Assembly: GCA_023392125.1 (NCBI GenBank)
Contig: JAEVZS010000012.1
Location: 33,172-97,171 of the forward strand
DNA length: 64,000 nt
Origin: Bacteroidota bacterium
GTDB taxonomy: Bacteria > Bacteroidota > Bacteroidia > Cytophagales > Cytophagaceae
Direction: 5' to 3'
Made by a program: the position numbers and the translations under genes. Positions 8,767 to 16,603 of this stretch are shown in pieces (within the stretch, counting starts at the first letter, position 1; every line of letters starts with the position of its first letter). Under the pieces are notes generated by a model. It was not told where the DNA came from. It ran no database searches and saw nothing but the letters and a program-made list of their open reading frames with translations.

Positions 8767-9705
8767 ATGGAAACACTAAACCTGGATGTGAGGGTAATAG
8801 AACCGAGATTCAAGCACCCGACAATTTTTAATACTTTTGACAACCTGATCAAAGGCGAGGCTTTCATAATCATCAACGATCACGATCCGATGCCGCTTTA
8901 CTATCAGCTGTTGGCCGAGAGACCAAATCAGTTCACCTGGGAATATCTTCAAAACGGCCCTGATGAGTGGAGAGTAAAAATTGAAAAACCTCTGGCACAA
9001 GCAACGCCGGAAGGAAAAACAATGGGCAAAATAGCCACTGAAGATTACAGAAAGGCGCTGGTATTTAAAAAATTCGGACTGGACTTTTGCTGTGGCGGAA
9101 AAAGAACGCTGGAGCAGGCAGCCAAAGAAAAAGGAATTGATCCCGAGCCTGTACAGAAAGAGCTGGATGCGCTTGACCAGAAAACAGATACCGGATTTCA
9201 GGACTATACCAAATGGGGTATTTCTGAGTTGGTAAGCCATATTATAGAACGCCATCATGGGTATGTAAAAGAAAGAACTCCTGAAATAAAATCCATACTG
9301 AACAAGGTAGTCAGTGTGCATTCCGCCGCTCATCCGGAGCTGCTTGATATATTTCAGAACTTCAGCTGGCTGGATCAGGACCTGGCTGATCATATGCTGA
9401 GGGAAGAAAACATATTGTTCCCATATATGCAGGACCTTGATCAGACAAGGAGCGTACCTCAGAATGCCGTTATTCAATCTATTACCAGGGCCATGGAAGA
9501 GGAGCATGAAACAGTCGGAGAGTATCTGGAGAATCTGAGAAAAATAACCAATGACTACCAGGTTCCCAAAGGCGCCTGCGGCAGCTATCGCTTGCTGTAC
9601 AGCCTGCTGAATGAATATGAAGATGATCTGCACCTGCATGTGCATTTGGAAAATAATATACTGTTTCCCAAAGCTGCAAAGCTGGAAGAGCAACTCTTAA
9701 AATGA
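8767..9705 (+). CDS. ric: Iron-sulfur cluster repair di-iron protein (RIC/ScdA-like) with N-terminal DUF2249
   Basis: A 312-residue protein with three parts: an N-terminal DUF2249 domain (about residues 1-80, with FNTFDNLIKGEAFIIINDHD), a ScdA_N domain (about 95-150, containing the DFCCGGKRTL motif) and a hemerythrin-like domain (about 160-305) with HHGYVKER, HPELL, REENILFPYM, EEEHE and HVHLENNILFP His/Glu ligands. RIC proteins restore Fe-S clusters damaged by nitric oxide or oxidants. The open frame extends to 8683, but the ATG at 8767 starts the DUF2249 homology. It is the first gene of a five-gene operon and lies 99 nt after an FNR-like box. Confidence 0.92.
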   Translation: METLNLDVRVIEPRFKHPTIFNTFDNLIKGEAFIIINDHDPMPLYYQLLAERPNQFTWEYLQNGPDEWRVKIEKPLAQATPEGKTMGKIATEDYRKALVFKKFGLDFCCGGKRTLEQAAKEKGIDPEPVQKELDALDQKTDTGFQDYTKWGISELVSHIIERHHGYVKERTPEIKSILNKVVSVHSAAHPELLDIFQNFSWLDQDLADHMLREENILFPYMQDLDQTRSVPQNAVIQSITRAMEEEHETVGEYLENLRKITNDYQVPKGACGSYRLLYSLLNEYEDDLHLHVHLENNILFPKAAKLEEQLLK

Positions 9706-9712
9706 CACGGGT

Positions 9713-10504
9713 ATGATTATTAACAATCAAACCAGAATCTCTGATATAATTCAGGAAAATGAAAAGGCTATTGACGTTATCGCGTCTATTAATTCTCATT
9801 TTCGCAAATTAAAAAATCCGGTTCTGAGAAAACTGCTTGCTTCAAAGGTAACTTTGGGGCAGGCAGCCAGAATTGGCAACGTCAGCAACCAAACCATACT
9901 GGATAAGCTGAAAGAGATTGGCTTTGAAGTAGCCGAATCGCTCCCGGAAAAAGAAGCCGATACAGGGAAGGCGGGTTTTGAGATTGATACAAAAAAACTG
10001 CGGACTTTGGATGTAAGACCCTATATCGAATCAGGATCAGATCCTTTCCCGATCATCAGCAAAGCGATAAAGAAGCTGTCAGCTAACCAGACTTTATTGA
10101 TTATAAATACCTTTGAGCCTGTGCCGCTGATCAGGCTTCTGGAATCTCAGGGTATACGCTCCATGGTTCATCAAGAATCGAAGGAATTATACAAAACCTA
10201 TTTTCAAAAAAGCGAAAAAGCTGAATCAGACGGCCATACCGGGCATACGGAACTTTCGTTTGCTGCATTGCTCGAAAAGCTGGATGGCAGGCTCAAAGAA
10301 GTTGATGTGCGGGAAATGGAGATGCCCTACCCTATGATAACAATACTCAATGAGCTGGCTGAGCTTGAGCAAGGTCACGGCTTACTGGTCCATCACAAAA
10401 GGGTACCGCAGTTTCTGCTGCCCAGGCTGGATGAGCAAAAATTAAAATACGCCATACAGCAGGCGGAAGATGACTATGTACTGATGATAATAGCTAAAGA
10501 CTAA
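9713..10504 (+). CDS. DUF1858 plus two DUF2249-like domains protein
   Basis: A 263-residue soluble protein. Residues 1-70 look like a DUF1858 domain (TRISDIIQENEKAIDVI, then a helical bundle with TLGQAARIGNV). Two DUF2249-like modules follow: around 95-160 (LRTLDVRPYIESGSDPFPII) and around 195-262 (KEVDVREMEMPYPMITI, ending with a VLMIIAKD strand). DUF2249 is a TusA-like fold found next to hemerythrin and NO-response genes. The gene starts 7 nt after the RIC gene and ends 4 nt before the membrane protein gene, so it belongs to the same transcript. The biochemical role is not known. Confidence 0.82.
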   Translation: MIINNQTRISDIIQENEKAIDVIASINSHFRKLKNPVLRKLLASKVTLGQAARIGNVSNQTILDKLKEIGFEVAESLPEKEADTGKAGFEIDTKKLRTLDVRPYIESGSDPFPIISKAIKKLSANQTLLIINTFEPVPLIRLLESQGIRSMVHQESKELYKTYFQKSEKAESDGHTGHTELSFAALLEKLDGRLKEVDVREMEMPYPMITILNELAELEQGHGLLVHHKRVPQFLLPRLDEQKLKYAIQQAEDDYVLMIIAKD

Positions 10505-10508
10505 TACG

Positions 10509-11783
10509 ATGATAACAGGAGTAACACCGCAAAAACTATCTCCGGCCGATATGATAATCCCGTTTTTTGTTCTTTCGGCATTATCCTATCTGGCTCTGAC
10601 TGTATTGATCTATTTTGCGGCTGACAGCTTCAGCCAGCATTATTTTCATCCCAAGCTGCTGGCTATTACCCATGTGGCAGCATTAGGCTTCATTACTTCA
10701 GTAATAATAGGTTCTCTTTACCAGATGTTTCCGGTAATATTTGAAACCGAAATTAAAAACGAAGGCCTGGGAAGGCTTTCATTCTACGCGCTCATGTCCG
10801 GGCTGCTGTTTCTGGCACATAGCTTCTGGGTATTTAATGTAGGCTATGCTTTCCATATAGGCGGCTGTCTGACGGTACTGTCGCTGGTACTTTTTTCATA
10901 CGTATTTTATAGTTCCGTACGAGGCTGCCCAAACTGGAAAATAGAATTTGACTTTATTTCTACTTCAGTGCTTTGGTTATTGCTGACCGGACTGGTCGGA
11001 TTATTATTAGTGTTCAACTTTACCTATCCCTTTATTCCAAAATCGCATCTGGAAATTCTCAAAATACACGCCCATATGGGACTGGTCGGCTGGATAGTGC
11101 TTCTGGTTATAGGAGTTTCGTCACGCCTGCTGCCCATGTTTATCATTGCCAAAAACCCGGATACAACACCGCTAAAGTATTCATACGGTCTGATCAATAC
11201 AGGTCTGTTCCTATTCTGTGTTACCGTTTATTTTGCCCTACCAGCCTGGCTGATTTACGTCTCGGTTTTCCTCATAGAAGCAGGCATAGCCATCTTTCTG
11301 TACTTTATGTATTATGTATTCAGAGAGCGGATACGCAGGAAGCTGGATGCCGGGCTCACGCTGACTTTTATATCTTTTCTGCTGCTGGTAGCTGTATTGC
11401 CGCTGGCAATGCTCATACCTTCTGCCGTGCTTCCCGAAAAAAGCATGATGACTCTCCGGATCGTTTACGGAGTAATGATACTCCTGGGGTTTTCCGGCGC
11501 ACTGATACTTGGACAAGCTCTGAAAATAGTACCATTCATATTGTGGATGTACCGTTTTCAGCAATTTTCCGGAACAAAAAAAATCCCATTGCCCAAAGAT
11601 ATGGTATCCGAAAAAATATCCGGAGCCGTTATGTATTTGTTTCTTGGTGGCTTGCTTATACTGCTTGTTTCGCTTATCTTAAACAGCATACCAGGCAATA
11701 AGGCCGCTGCAATCCTGCTGATTGTTTCGGCAATACTATTTAATATCAACATAGGCAAAGCCCTGTTTTTCAAAATAAAATAA
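10509..11783 (+). CDS. Heme-copper oxidase subunit I-like / NnrS-like membrane protein
   Basis: A 424-residue polytopic protein with about 11-12 membrane helices. It has isolated His-containing helices reminiscent of heme-copper oxidase subunit I and NnrS: HPKLLAITHVAALGF near residues 48-62 and KIHAHMGLVGW near residues 184-196. A full set of oxidase ligands (the CuB His pair plus Tyr/Glu) is not evident, so it is probably not a complete oxidase or NO reductase. It sits in a NO-response operon after RIC and DUF2249 genes, and a second distant relative is encoded at 19681. A role in NO or heme handling is inference. Confidence 0.7.
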   Translation: MITGVTPQKLSPADMIIPFFVLSALSYLALTVLIYFAADSFSQHYFHPKLLAITHVAALGFITSVIIGSLYQMFPVIFETEIKNEGLGRLSFYALMSGLLFLAHSFWVFNVGYAFHIGGCLTVLSLVLFSYVFYSSVRGCPNWKIEFDFISTSVLWLLLTGLVGLLLVFNFTYPFIPKSHLEILKIHAHMGLVGWIVLLVIGVSSRLLPMFIIAKNPDTTPLKYSYGLINTGLFLFCVTVYFALPAWLIYVSVFLIEAGIAIFLYFMYYVFRERIRRKLDAGLTLTFISFLLLVAVLPLAMLIPSAVLPEKSMMTLRIVYGVMILLGFSGALILGQALKIVPFILWMYRFQQFSGTKKIPLPKDMVSEKISGAVMYLFLGGLLILLVSLILNSIPGNKAAAILLIVSAILFNINIGKALFFKIK

Positions 11784-11788
11784 TCGAT

Positions 11789-12103
11789 ATGGAACCCGAT
11801 AAGCTTACAGACAGCATATATAAAAGCCTGAATGAGGTAATAGATCCTGAACTTGGTATAGGAATTGTGGATCTGGGTCTGATATACGAAGTGAAAGCAG
11901 CAACCGGCCGAAAAGAAATTGAAGTAGCTATGACGCTGACTACACCCAATTGTCCGATGTCCGAAATTCTGCCCAACCTGGCCAGGGATACATTAAGATC
12001 CCGATATGCCGATCATGCAATAAATGTAAATGTGGTATGGGAACCAGCCTGGTCACCGGAAAGAATATCCCCGAATGGCAGACGAAACCTGGGAATGAAA
12101 TAA
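11789..12103 (+). CDS. MIP18/DUF59 family metal-sulfur cluster assembly protein
   Basis: A 104-residue protein with the family core IDPELGIGIVDLGLIYEV, then MTLTTPNCPMSE with the conserved Cys, and a C-terminal VWEPAWSPERIS segment. Members (SufT, PaaD-like, MIP18) help build or deliver Fe-S clusters. It starts 5 nt after the membrane protein gene and fits the repair theme of the operon together with the RIC protein. Confidence 0.92.
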   Translation: MEPDKLTDSIYKSLNEVIDPELGIGIVDLGLIYEVKAATGRKEIEVAMTLTTPNCPMSEILPNLARDTLRSRYADHAINVNVVWEPAWSPERISPNGRRNLGMK

Positions 12104-12105
12104 AT

Positions 12106-12119
12106 ATGTATTTTTACAT
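12106..12119. promoter_or_regulatory. Candidate Rrf2/NsrR-type operator
   Basis: Inverted repeat ATGTA-TTTT-TACAT immediately after the DUF59 stop codon and 17 nt before the Rrf2 start. The pattern resembles NsrR-type half sites (ATGTATTTT). It may allow the regulator to control its own gene separately from the upstream operon. Confidence 0.4.
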
Positions 12120-12136
12120 TTATACTAAAAAGGTCT

Positions 12137-12559
12137 ATGTTTTCTAAAAGCTGCGAATATGCCATCCGTTCTATTTTCTATATTTCCCTGAAAAGCCAGG
12201 AGGGAAGAAAAATAGGTATCAAAGAAATTGCAGAACAGCTGGATATGCCTGCCCCTTTTCTTGCCAAGATCCTGCAATCCCTTGTCAGGAACAAAATCAT
12301 ATCTTCGCTTAAAGGTCCCAACGGAGGCTTTTTCGTATCAAACCCCAAAAAAATATCGCTCATTAAAATAATAGAAGCCATCGACGGAATCGATGTATTC
12401 AAAAAATGCACCATAGGCCTCAAAAAATGCTCTGATACAAAACCATGCCCTGTCCATCATCTGATCAAGCCTTACAGAGATGCGCTGAAAGGCACACTGG
12501 CAACCAAAACGCTGGACCAGATAATCACAGAGCTGGAAGAGCACAAAACGTTTATCTAG
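12137..12559 (+). CDS. Rrf2 family transcriptional regulator with three-Cys cluster motif (NsrR-like)
   Basis: A 140-residue protein with an N-terminal winged helix (SKSCEYAIRSIFYIS and MPAPFLAKILQSLV recognition region, then LKGPNGGFFV wing) and three Cys at C91, C98 and C104, the positions where IscR and NsrR bind an Fe-S cluster. Such regulators sense NO or Fe-S status. Its place as last gene of an operon headed by the NO-repair protein RIC favours a NO-sensing NsrR-type role; an IscR-type role is the alternative. The start follows the DUF59 gene by 33 nt. Confidence 0.88.
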   Translation: MFSKSCEYAIRSIFYISLKSQEGRKIGIKEIAEQLDMPAPFLAKILQSLVRNKIISSLKGPNGGFFVSNPKKISLIKIIEAIDGIDVFKKCTIGLKKCSDTKPCPVHHLIKPYRDALKGTLATKTLDQIITELEEHKTFI

Positions 12560-12594
12560 CTTTATATTTAAGAGGACGAAGCTTAAGGCCCAAA

Positions 12595-12637
12595 GACCGC
12601 GATGCGGTCATCAGCGGGAAGCATGATCCCGTTTTTT
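12595..12637. terminator. Terminator hairpins between rrf2-type gene and nosY (convergent)
   Basis: Two adjacent hairpins. The first is GACCGC-GAT-GCGGTC at 12595-12609. The second is CGGGA-N7-TCCCG at 12615-12631, followed by six T on the + strand (12632-12637). Together they separate the + strand NO-response operon from the - strand nos operon. Confidence 0.75.
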
Positions 12638-12712
12638 ATAGCGCTGACATGAGAACCATCAATTATTCTTCCAGAAATCAATTAGTTGTCCCCCAGGCGC
12701 CGGATCCCGGGT

Positions 12713-13495
12713 TTAGAAATCTTTACTTCTTACTTTCCGCACAAATAGCCAGAATGGCATACCCATCCAGAAGAAAAAGCTGAACGCTGCGATCGTAATC
12801 CCTTTTGCAGTACCCAGGTACTCTTTAAATACAGCCCCGGTATATCCCATAAGCGAGGATATTTCCATTTCAAGCAGGACCATTACTCTGGCAGTATCAA
12901 TAGGATTGAGCAACGTAAGCCCGACAGTCACACCCTCCAGCGGATAGTCCTGAAACATGATGAGACAAAGGAGAAAAATGCCATCATACAAAACAGCGAA
13001 GTACAGCCAGATCAGAATGCCAAAGCCAAAGCCTTTGATCCGGTTTTCATTTAACAATGAAATATAAAAAGAGATCGTAACGAAAATAACTGTCAGAACA
13101 ATTCCGGTAATAATAAGAATGAGAAAGCTGGCAAGGGCATCACTCAGAAAAACGCCATAAAGGCCAAACGGGATAAGAGTACCTATTGTAAAGCACAAGG
13201 TCAGGCTGACAGCCAGAGCAGCAATGAGCCCCAGAAAGACGTGAAACCTTTTCAGAGGCTGGGCCAGCAGAAGCTCTGCAAACTCACGGGAGCTGTAATA
13301 ATACATAATCCCGAAGAGTATGCTGATCAAAGGAATAACCCCCAGTGCGACACTCATCATGCTGACAATAGCTTTTTCGAATGTATTGGCAAAAAGCAGC
13401 ATGGCACTGCTGGCAATCAGAAAAAAGGCCATATATATGACAAGCCATAAGCTTCTGAACAGATTGTAGAAGCTATATTTAAATACTTTCAGCAT
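12713..13495 (-). CDS. nosY: Nitrous oxide reductase maturation ABC transporter permease
   Basis: A 260-residue membrane protein with six helices, typical of NosY and other ABC-2 type permeases. It begins with a conserved-looking VFKYSFYNLFRSLW segment and carries a YYYSSREFAELLLAQP loop in the region where NosY proteins have the TLL(A/S)QPI-like signature. It lies 2 nt after nosF and is the last gene of the operon. With NosF and NosD it forms the complex that supplies a sulfur species for the CuZ centre of NosZ. Confidence 0.88.
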   Translation of the reverse strand: MLKVFKYSFYNLFRSLWLVIYMAFFLIASSAMLLFANTFEKAIVSMMSVALGVIPLISILFGIMYYYSSREFAELLLAQPLKRFHVFLGLIAALAVSLTLCFTIGTLIPFGLYGVFLSDALASFLILIITGIVLTVIFVTISFYISLLNENRIKGFGFGILIWLYFAVLYDGIFLLCLIMFQDYPLEGVTVGLTLLNPIDTARVMVLLEMEISSLMGYTGAVFKEYLGTAKGITIAAFSFFFWMGMPFWLFVRKVRSKDF

Positions 13496-13497
13496 GA

Positions 13498-14217
13498 TTA
13501 GTTAAATAAGTTATTATTTTCAAGAATTTTTGCGGCAGCCTTTTCCAGGCTCTCTTCGTTCTGCTCCAGTTTTATTGTATCCAGCGTGCCTTGAAAAAAC
13601 ACTTTTCCTTCCAGAATAAATATGATATTGTCGGACAGCTCTTCGATCTCTGTCATATAGTGAGTGATAAGCAAGATGGTTTTTCCTTTTCGCTTTTCTT
13701 CCAGAAGAAGATCTTTAAAAAGCAATCTGGAAATAGGATCCAGCCCGACCGTAGGCTCGTCAAAAATGAGGATAGAGGTATCAAACATAAAAGCCAGAAT
13801 GGCATTTACCTTCTGTCTCATCCCCCCGGAAAGCTCTTTCAGCTTTTTGTTCAGATGATTTTCAAGCTTGAACAGGCCAATAAGCCGGCCGGCATCGCCG
13901 GGCTGCTGCCTTACATCCTGAATCATGCGAATCAGCTCAATGACCGATATATTCTCAGGATAATTGGCAATCTGAGGCATATACCCGATCTCTTTTCTGT
14001 AAGCCCAGTCATTGACTGTATTCATATTGTTAATCCGTATTTCACCCGCATCAGGAATAACAAGGCCAAGTATTGCTTTCATGAGGGTAGACTTGCCGGA
14101 TCCGTTAGGCCCCATGATAGCGGTTACCTCTCCTGATTGTATAGTGGCATTAATTTTCTGAAGCACCGTTCTCTTTCCAAACATCTTGGTCAGATCAGAA
14201 ATCTCAATATGGCTCAT
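13498..14217 (-). CDS. nosF: Nitrous oxide reductase maturation ABC transporter ATPase
   Basis: A 239-residue ABC ATPase with all motifs: Walker A GPNGSGKST, Q-loop around GYMPQ, signature LSGGMRQKV, Walker B ILIFDEPTVGLD and the switch His in LITHY. Its start overlaps the nosD stop by 4 nt and its stop is 2 nt from the nosY start, which shows translational coupling. It powers the NosDFY complex at the inner membrane. Confidence 0.94.
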   Translation of the reverse strand: MSHIEISDLTKMFGKRTVLQKINATIQSGEVTAIMGPNGSGKSTLMKAILGLVIPDAGEIRINNMNTVNDWAYRKEIGYMPQIANYPENISVIELIRMIQDVRQQPGDAGRLIGLFKLENHLNKKLKELSGGMRQKVNAILAFMFDTSILIFDEPTVGLDPISRLLFKDLLLEEKRKGKTILLITHYMTEIEELSDNIIFILEGKVFFQGTLDTIKLEQNEESLEKAAAKILENNNLFN

Positions 14218-15455
14218 AGGGGTATTCTTTTCATCAAGGGTTTATCATCACTCAGGGTTTCGGGTATAAGCGCCGGCACAGCCTGTTCTATAGAATCCAG
14301 CAGATCAACCATGAAGCTCCTGAGCAGCACAATGGAGTGAGGAATTTTTTCTACATAAACAGAAAACAGGCTTACAGGACGATAGGCCTGATCGCCGGTT
14401 TCGTTCTTGTCCAGATCGTAGCCTTTGTACTTATCCCAGAAGTTTCCGGAGGTATAGTTCTGTTTTCCTGATTCGAAGGAGTTGGTCGTTATATCAAAAG
14501 TATTATTCAGAAAATTATTACGCGAAATAGTATTCTTCAGACAATTTCCCATAAACTTAATCCCCCACCCATTTGAAATAAATTCATTATCGGTCAGTTG
14601 AAGGCTGTTTGCTCCTTCCATAAAAACCCCCATGGTATTGTTCTTAAATTTGTTCCGCTTAATAGTGCTTTTGCTGATATCTTTAAGCAATAAGCCATAG
14701 GCTGCCGGCCCCCGGTTCTCTTCAAATATATTATCCGTCATTTCAATATTCCGGGTGTACATTACAGCTACTCCGGCGCCATTACTTTTGAAAATATTGC
14801 AGGCATACGTATTGCCGTGCGAAAACATAAAATGAAGCCCGTATCGTAAATTATCCTTACTCAGATTGTTGGTAACTTTGCAGTTTTCAGAAAACTCGAG
14901 ATAAATTCCATCCCGGTGACTGCCGGATTCATTAAACTCTACCTGAACAAATGAGCATTTCCAGAGATGTATTCCATTTCCGGAGCCCGATTCCTTTACA
15001 GACTCTCCGTTAAGTATATTATTGCTCACTATACTGTTGCTGACACCGGACAGATAAATGGCAAAGTAACAATGAATAAGCTGATTCCTCTCAATTGTAC
15101 AATCAGAGGAATTTTCAACCTTTATACCTGCATAGTCCTTTACACTGCTGTATCCGGAGTTCTGAATGGAAAACCCTTCTATTTTTACATTATCAGAGCG
15201 AATAATAACAATATCGCCCCCGTTATTCCCATCAATCACAGGTAAGTCTCTGCCTACTAAATGGATCGCTTTGTCAATAATCAGATTGTTTTCCCGGTAA
15301 TACCCTTTTTCAACAATAATTCTGTCTTTTGCAGAAGCGACCTCCAATGCATCAGCGATCCGGACATATTTCTGAGATGGCCCGACATATATATCTTTCC
15401 CCAGAAGAGTAAGAAGGCCTGCATGAAAAAACAATAGAATCAGTGCGGCTTTCAT
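14214..15455 (-). CDS. nosD: Periplasmic copper/sulfur maturation protein NosD
   Basis: A 413-residue exported protein with a signal peptide and many beta-helix (CASH/PbH1) repeats recognisable as N-(N)-x-hydrophobic steps such as NSIVSNNILNG, IEMTDNIFEENRG and NTISRNNFLNN. The C-terminal part has FWDKYKGYDLDKNETGD and RPVSLF, which are typical NosD signatures. It works with NosF and NosY in building the CuZ site. It starts 5 nt after the NosL fusion gene and overlaps nosF. Confidence 0.95.
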   Translation of the reverse strand: MKAALILLFFHAGLLTLLGKDIYVGPSQKYVRIADALEVASAKDRIIVEKGYYRENNLIIDKAIHLVGRDLPVIDGNNGGDIVIIRSDNVKIEGFSIQNSGYSSVKDYAGIKVENSSDCTIERNQLIHCYFAIYLSGVSNSIVSNNILNGESVKESGSGNGIHLWKCSFVQVEFNESGSHRDGIYLEFSENCKVTNNLSKDNLRYGLHFMFSHGNTYACNIFKSNGAGVAVMYTRNIEMTDNIFEENRGPAAYGLLLKDISKSTIKRNKFKNNTMGVFMEGANSLQLTDNEFISNGWGIKFMGNCLKNTISRNNFLNNTFDITTNSFESGKQNYTSGNFWDKYKGYDLDKNETGDQAYRPVSLFSVYVEKIPHSIVLLRSFMVDLLDSIEQAVPALIPETLSDDKPLMKRIPL

Positions 15456-15460
15456 TGTTA

Positions 15461-16537
15461 TTAATTTAAATTCAGAATATGACCGTTCATATTCATGATT
15501 AAGACTTTAGCCTCTTCCCAGCTTAAGGGAGTTCCTGCATATTCATTCTCAAACTCATTTCGTTGTATTTCATCGGCATAGGCAGAAATATTGGCGCCCA
15601 TGGGACTAGGGAAATTTTCACTCTGAAGGTAAACAGCCTGCGATACATGAATCAGCTCGCCCTTCTGGCTGGCATTGGCGACCAGATACAGCTCCACCTT
15701 TTGCCTTGCCTGATCGTCCAGCTCGTTCGTAAAATTCACCATACACTCCAGCGCATCGAATTTATAGATTTTACCATATTTTGTAACCAGCTCTGCTCCA
15801 AAGCGCTCATCAACAATTTTCATCTTACAATGCGTGCATATATCTTTGCCATATACAATCGGTTCCGGTCCTGAGTTGCAGGAAGAAAACACAAAAGCAA
15901 TGGCAAAAAACAACACCAGCATAGAGCCAAAAGCCTTATTACTGAATGTCCCCGGTATTTTACAGGACCCGCTTTTGCTGTCAGGAAGACTATTGTACAC
16001 AAGCAGTAATACGGCAGTCAGACCGGCTATAATAATTATAAATCCTCCGACATCGGGATAGGAATGAGCAGTAAAGTTCAATAGCTGCTTGCTTCCCAGC
16101 AGCGGGGGCTGATAAGACATCCCCGGTATCTTTATAGCAGCCGTCGGATCCAGATTATGACCGTAATCATACTCCCACAAGTAAAAATCAACAGCACCCG
16201 CAACACCCAGTATGCTAAAAAGAATAACCCAGATATAGAGCATCCATTTTTTTCCGATGACAGCAGTCAGCAGCCCCAGGCCGATAATTGCTCCCAAAAG
16301 ATATGGCATATACCGGAGTTCAGGGATAGAGGATTCATCAATTTTCTGCATTCCGATATAATGGTTCAACCCGTTGATGGTATTAATATCACCGGCCAGC
16401 CGGTTGATCCAGATTTTCATGCCCAGCCCTTCGGGGTATTGCGGCGCTTCCAGATCAATTTCCCAGATCGGAACAAAGTATGCAACAATAAGCGCCAGCG
16501 AAAGAAATACAATGATGGTTTTCGAGAATCGTTTCAT
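15461..16537 (-). CDS. nosL: Membrane domain fused to NosL copper chaperone domain
   Basis: A 358-residue protein in two parts. Residues 1-215 hold about five membrane helices plus periplasmic loops. From about residue 215 comes a lipobox-like FSSC (C220), then a NosL domain with a C-x2-C-x-M Cu(I) motif (C234, C237, M239), FDALECMVNF and a C-terminal GTPLSWEEA segment. NosL normally is a separate lipoprotein of about 150-190 residues that delivers copper to apo-NosZ. Here the chaperone appears tethered to a membrane module by fusion. It lies between nosZ and nosD in the operon, as nosL-like genes often do in clade II clusters. Confidence 0.85.
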   Translation of the reverse strand: MKRFSKTIIVFLSLALIVAYFVPIWEIDLEAPQYPEGLGMKIWINRLAGDINTINGLNHYIGMQKIDESSIPELRYMPYLLGAIIGLGLLTAVIGKKWMLYIWVILFSILGVAGAVDFYLWEYDYGHNLDPTAAIKIPGMSYQPPLLGSKQLLNFTAHSYPDVGGFIIIIAGLTAVLLLVYNSLPDSKSGSCKIPGTFSNKAFGSMLVLFFAIAFVFSSCNSGPEPIVYGKDICTHCKMKIVDERFGAELVTKYGKIYKFDALECMVNFTNELDDQARQKVELYLVANASQKGELIHVSQAVYLQSENFPSPMGANISAYADEIQRNEFENEYAGTPLSWEEAKVLIMNMNGHILNLN

Positions 16538-16560
16538 AACTACAGGATTCTGTTTTTAGA

Positions 16561-16589
16561 GCAAAAGGAGTCTTTCGACTCCCTTTTGC
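16561..16589 (-). other. Intercistronic hairpin between nosZ and the NosL fusion gene
   Basis: A stem of GCAAAAGG-AGTC with GACT-CCCTTTTGC (one bulged G) fills the 66-nt gap after nosZ. No T-run follows it on the minus strand, so it is more likely an mRNA stabiliser or partial attenuator that favours nosZ over the assembly genes. Confidence 0.55.
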
Positions 16590-16603
16590 GTTATTTTCAA
16601 CAA

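Noticed and set aside
8776..9693. 305-codon open frame on the - strand
   Set aside because: Antisense shadow of the RIC gene, whose hemerythrin and ScdA motifs are clear.
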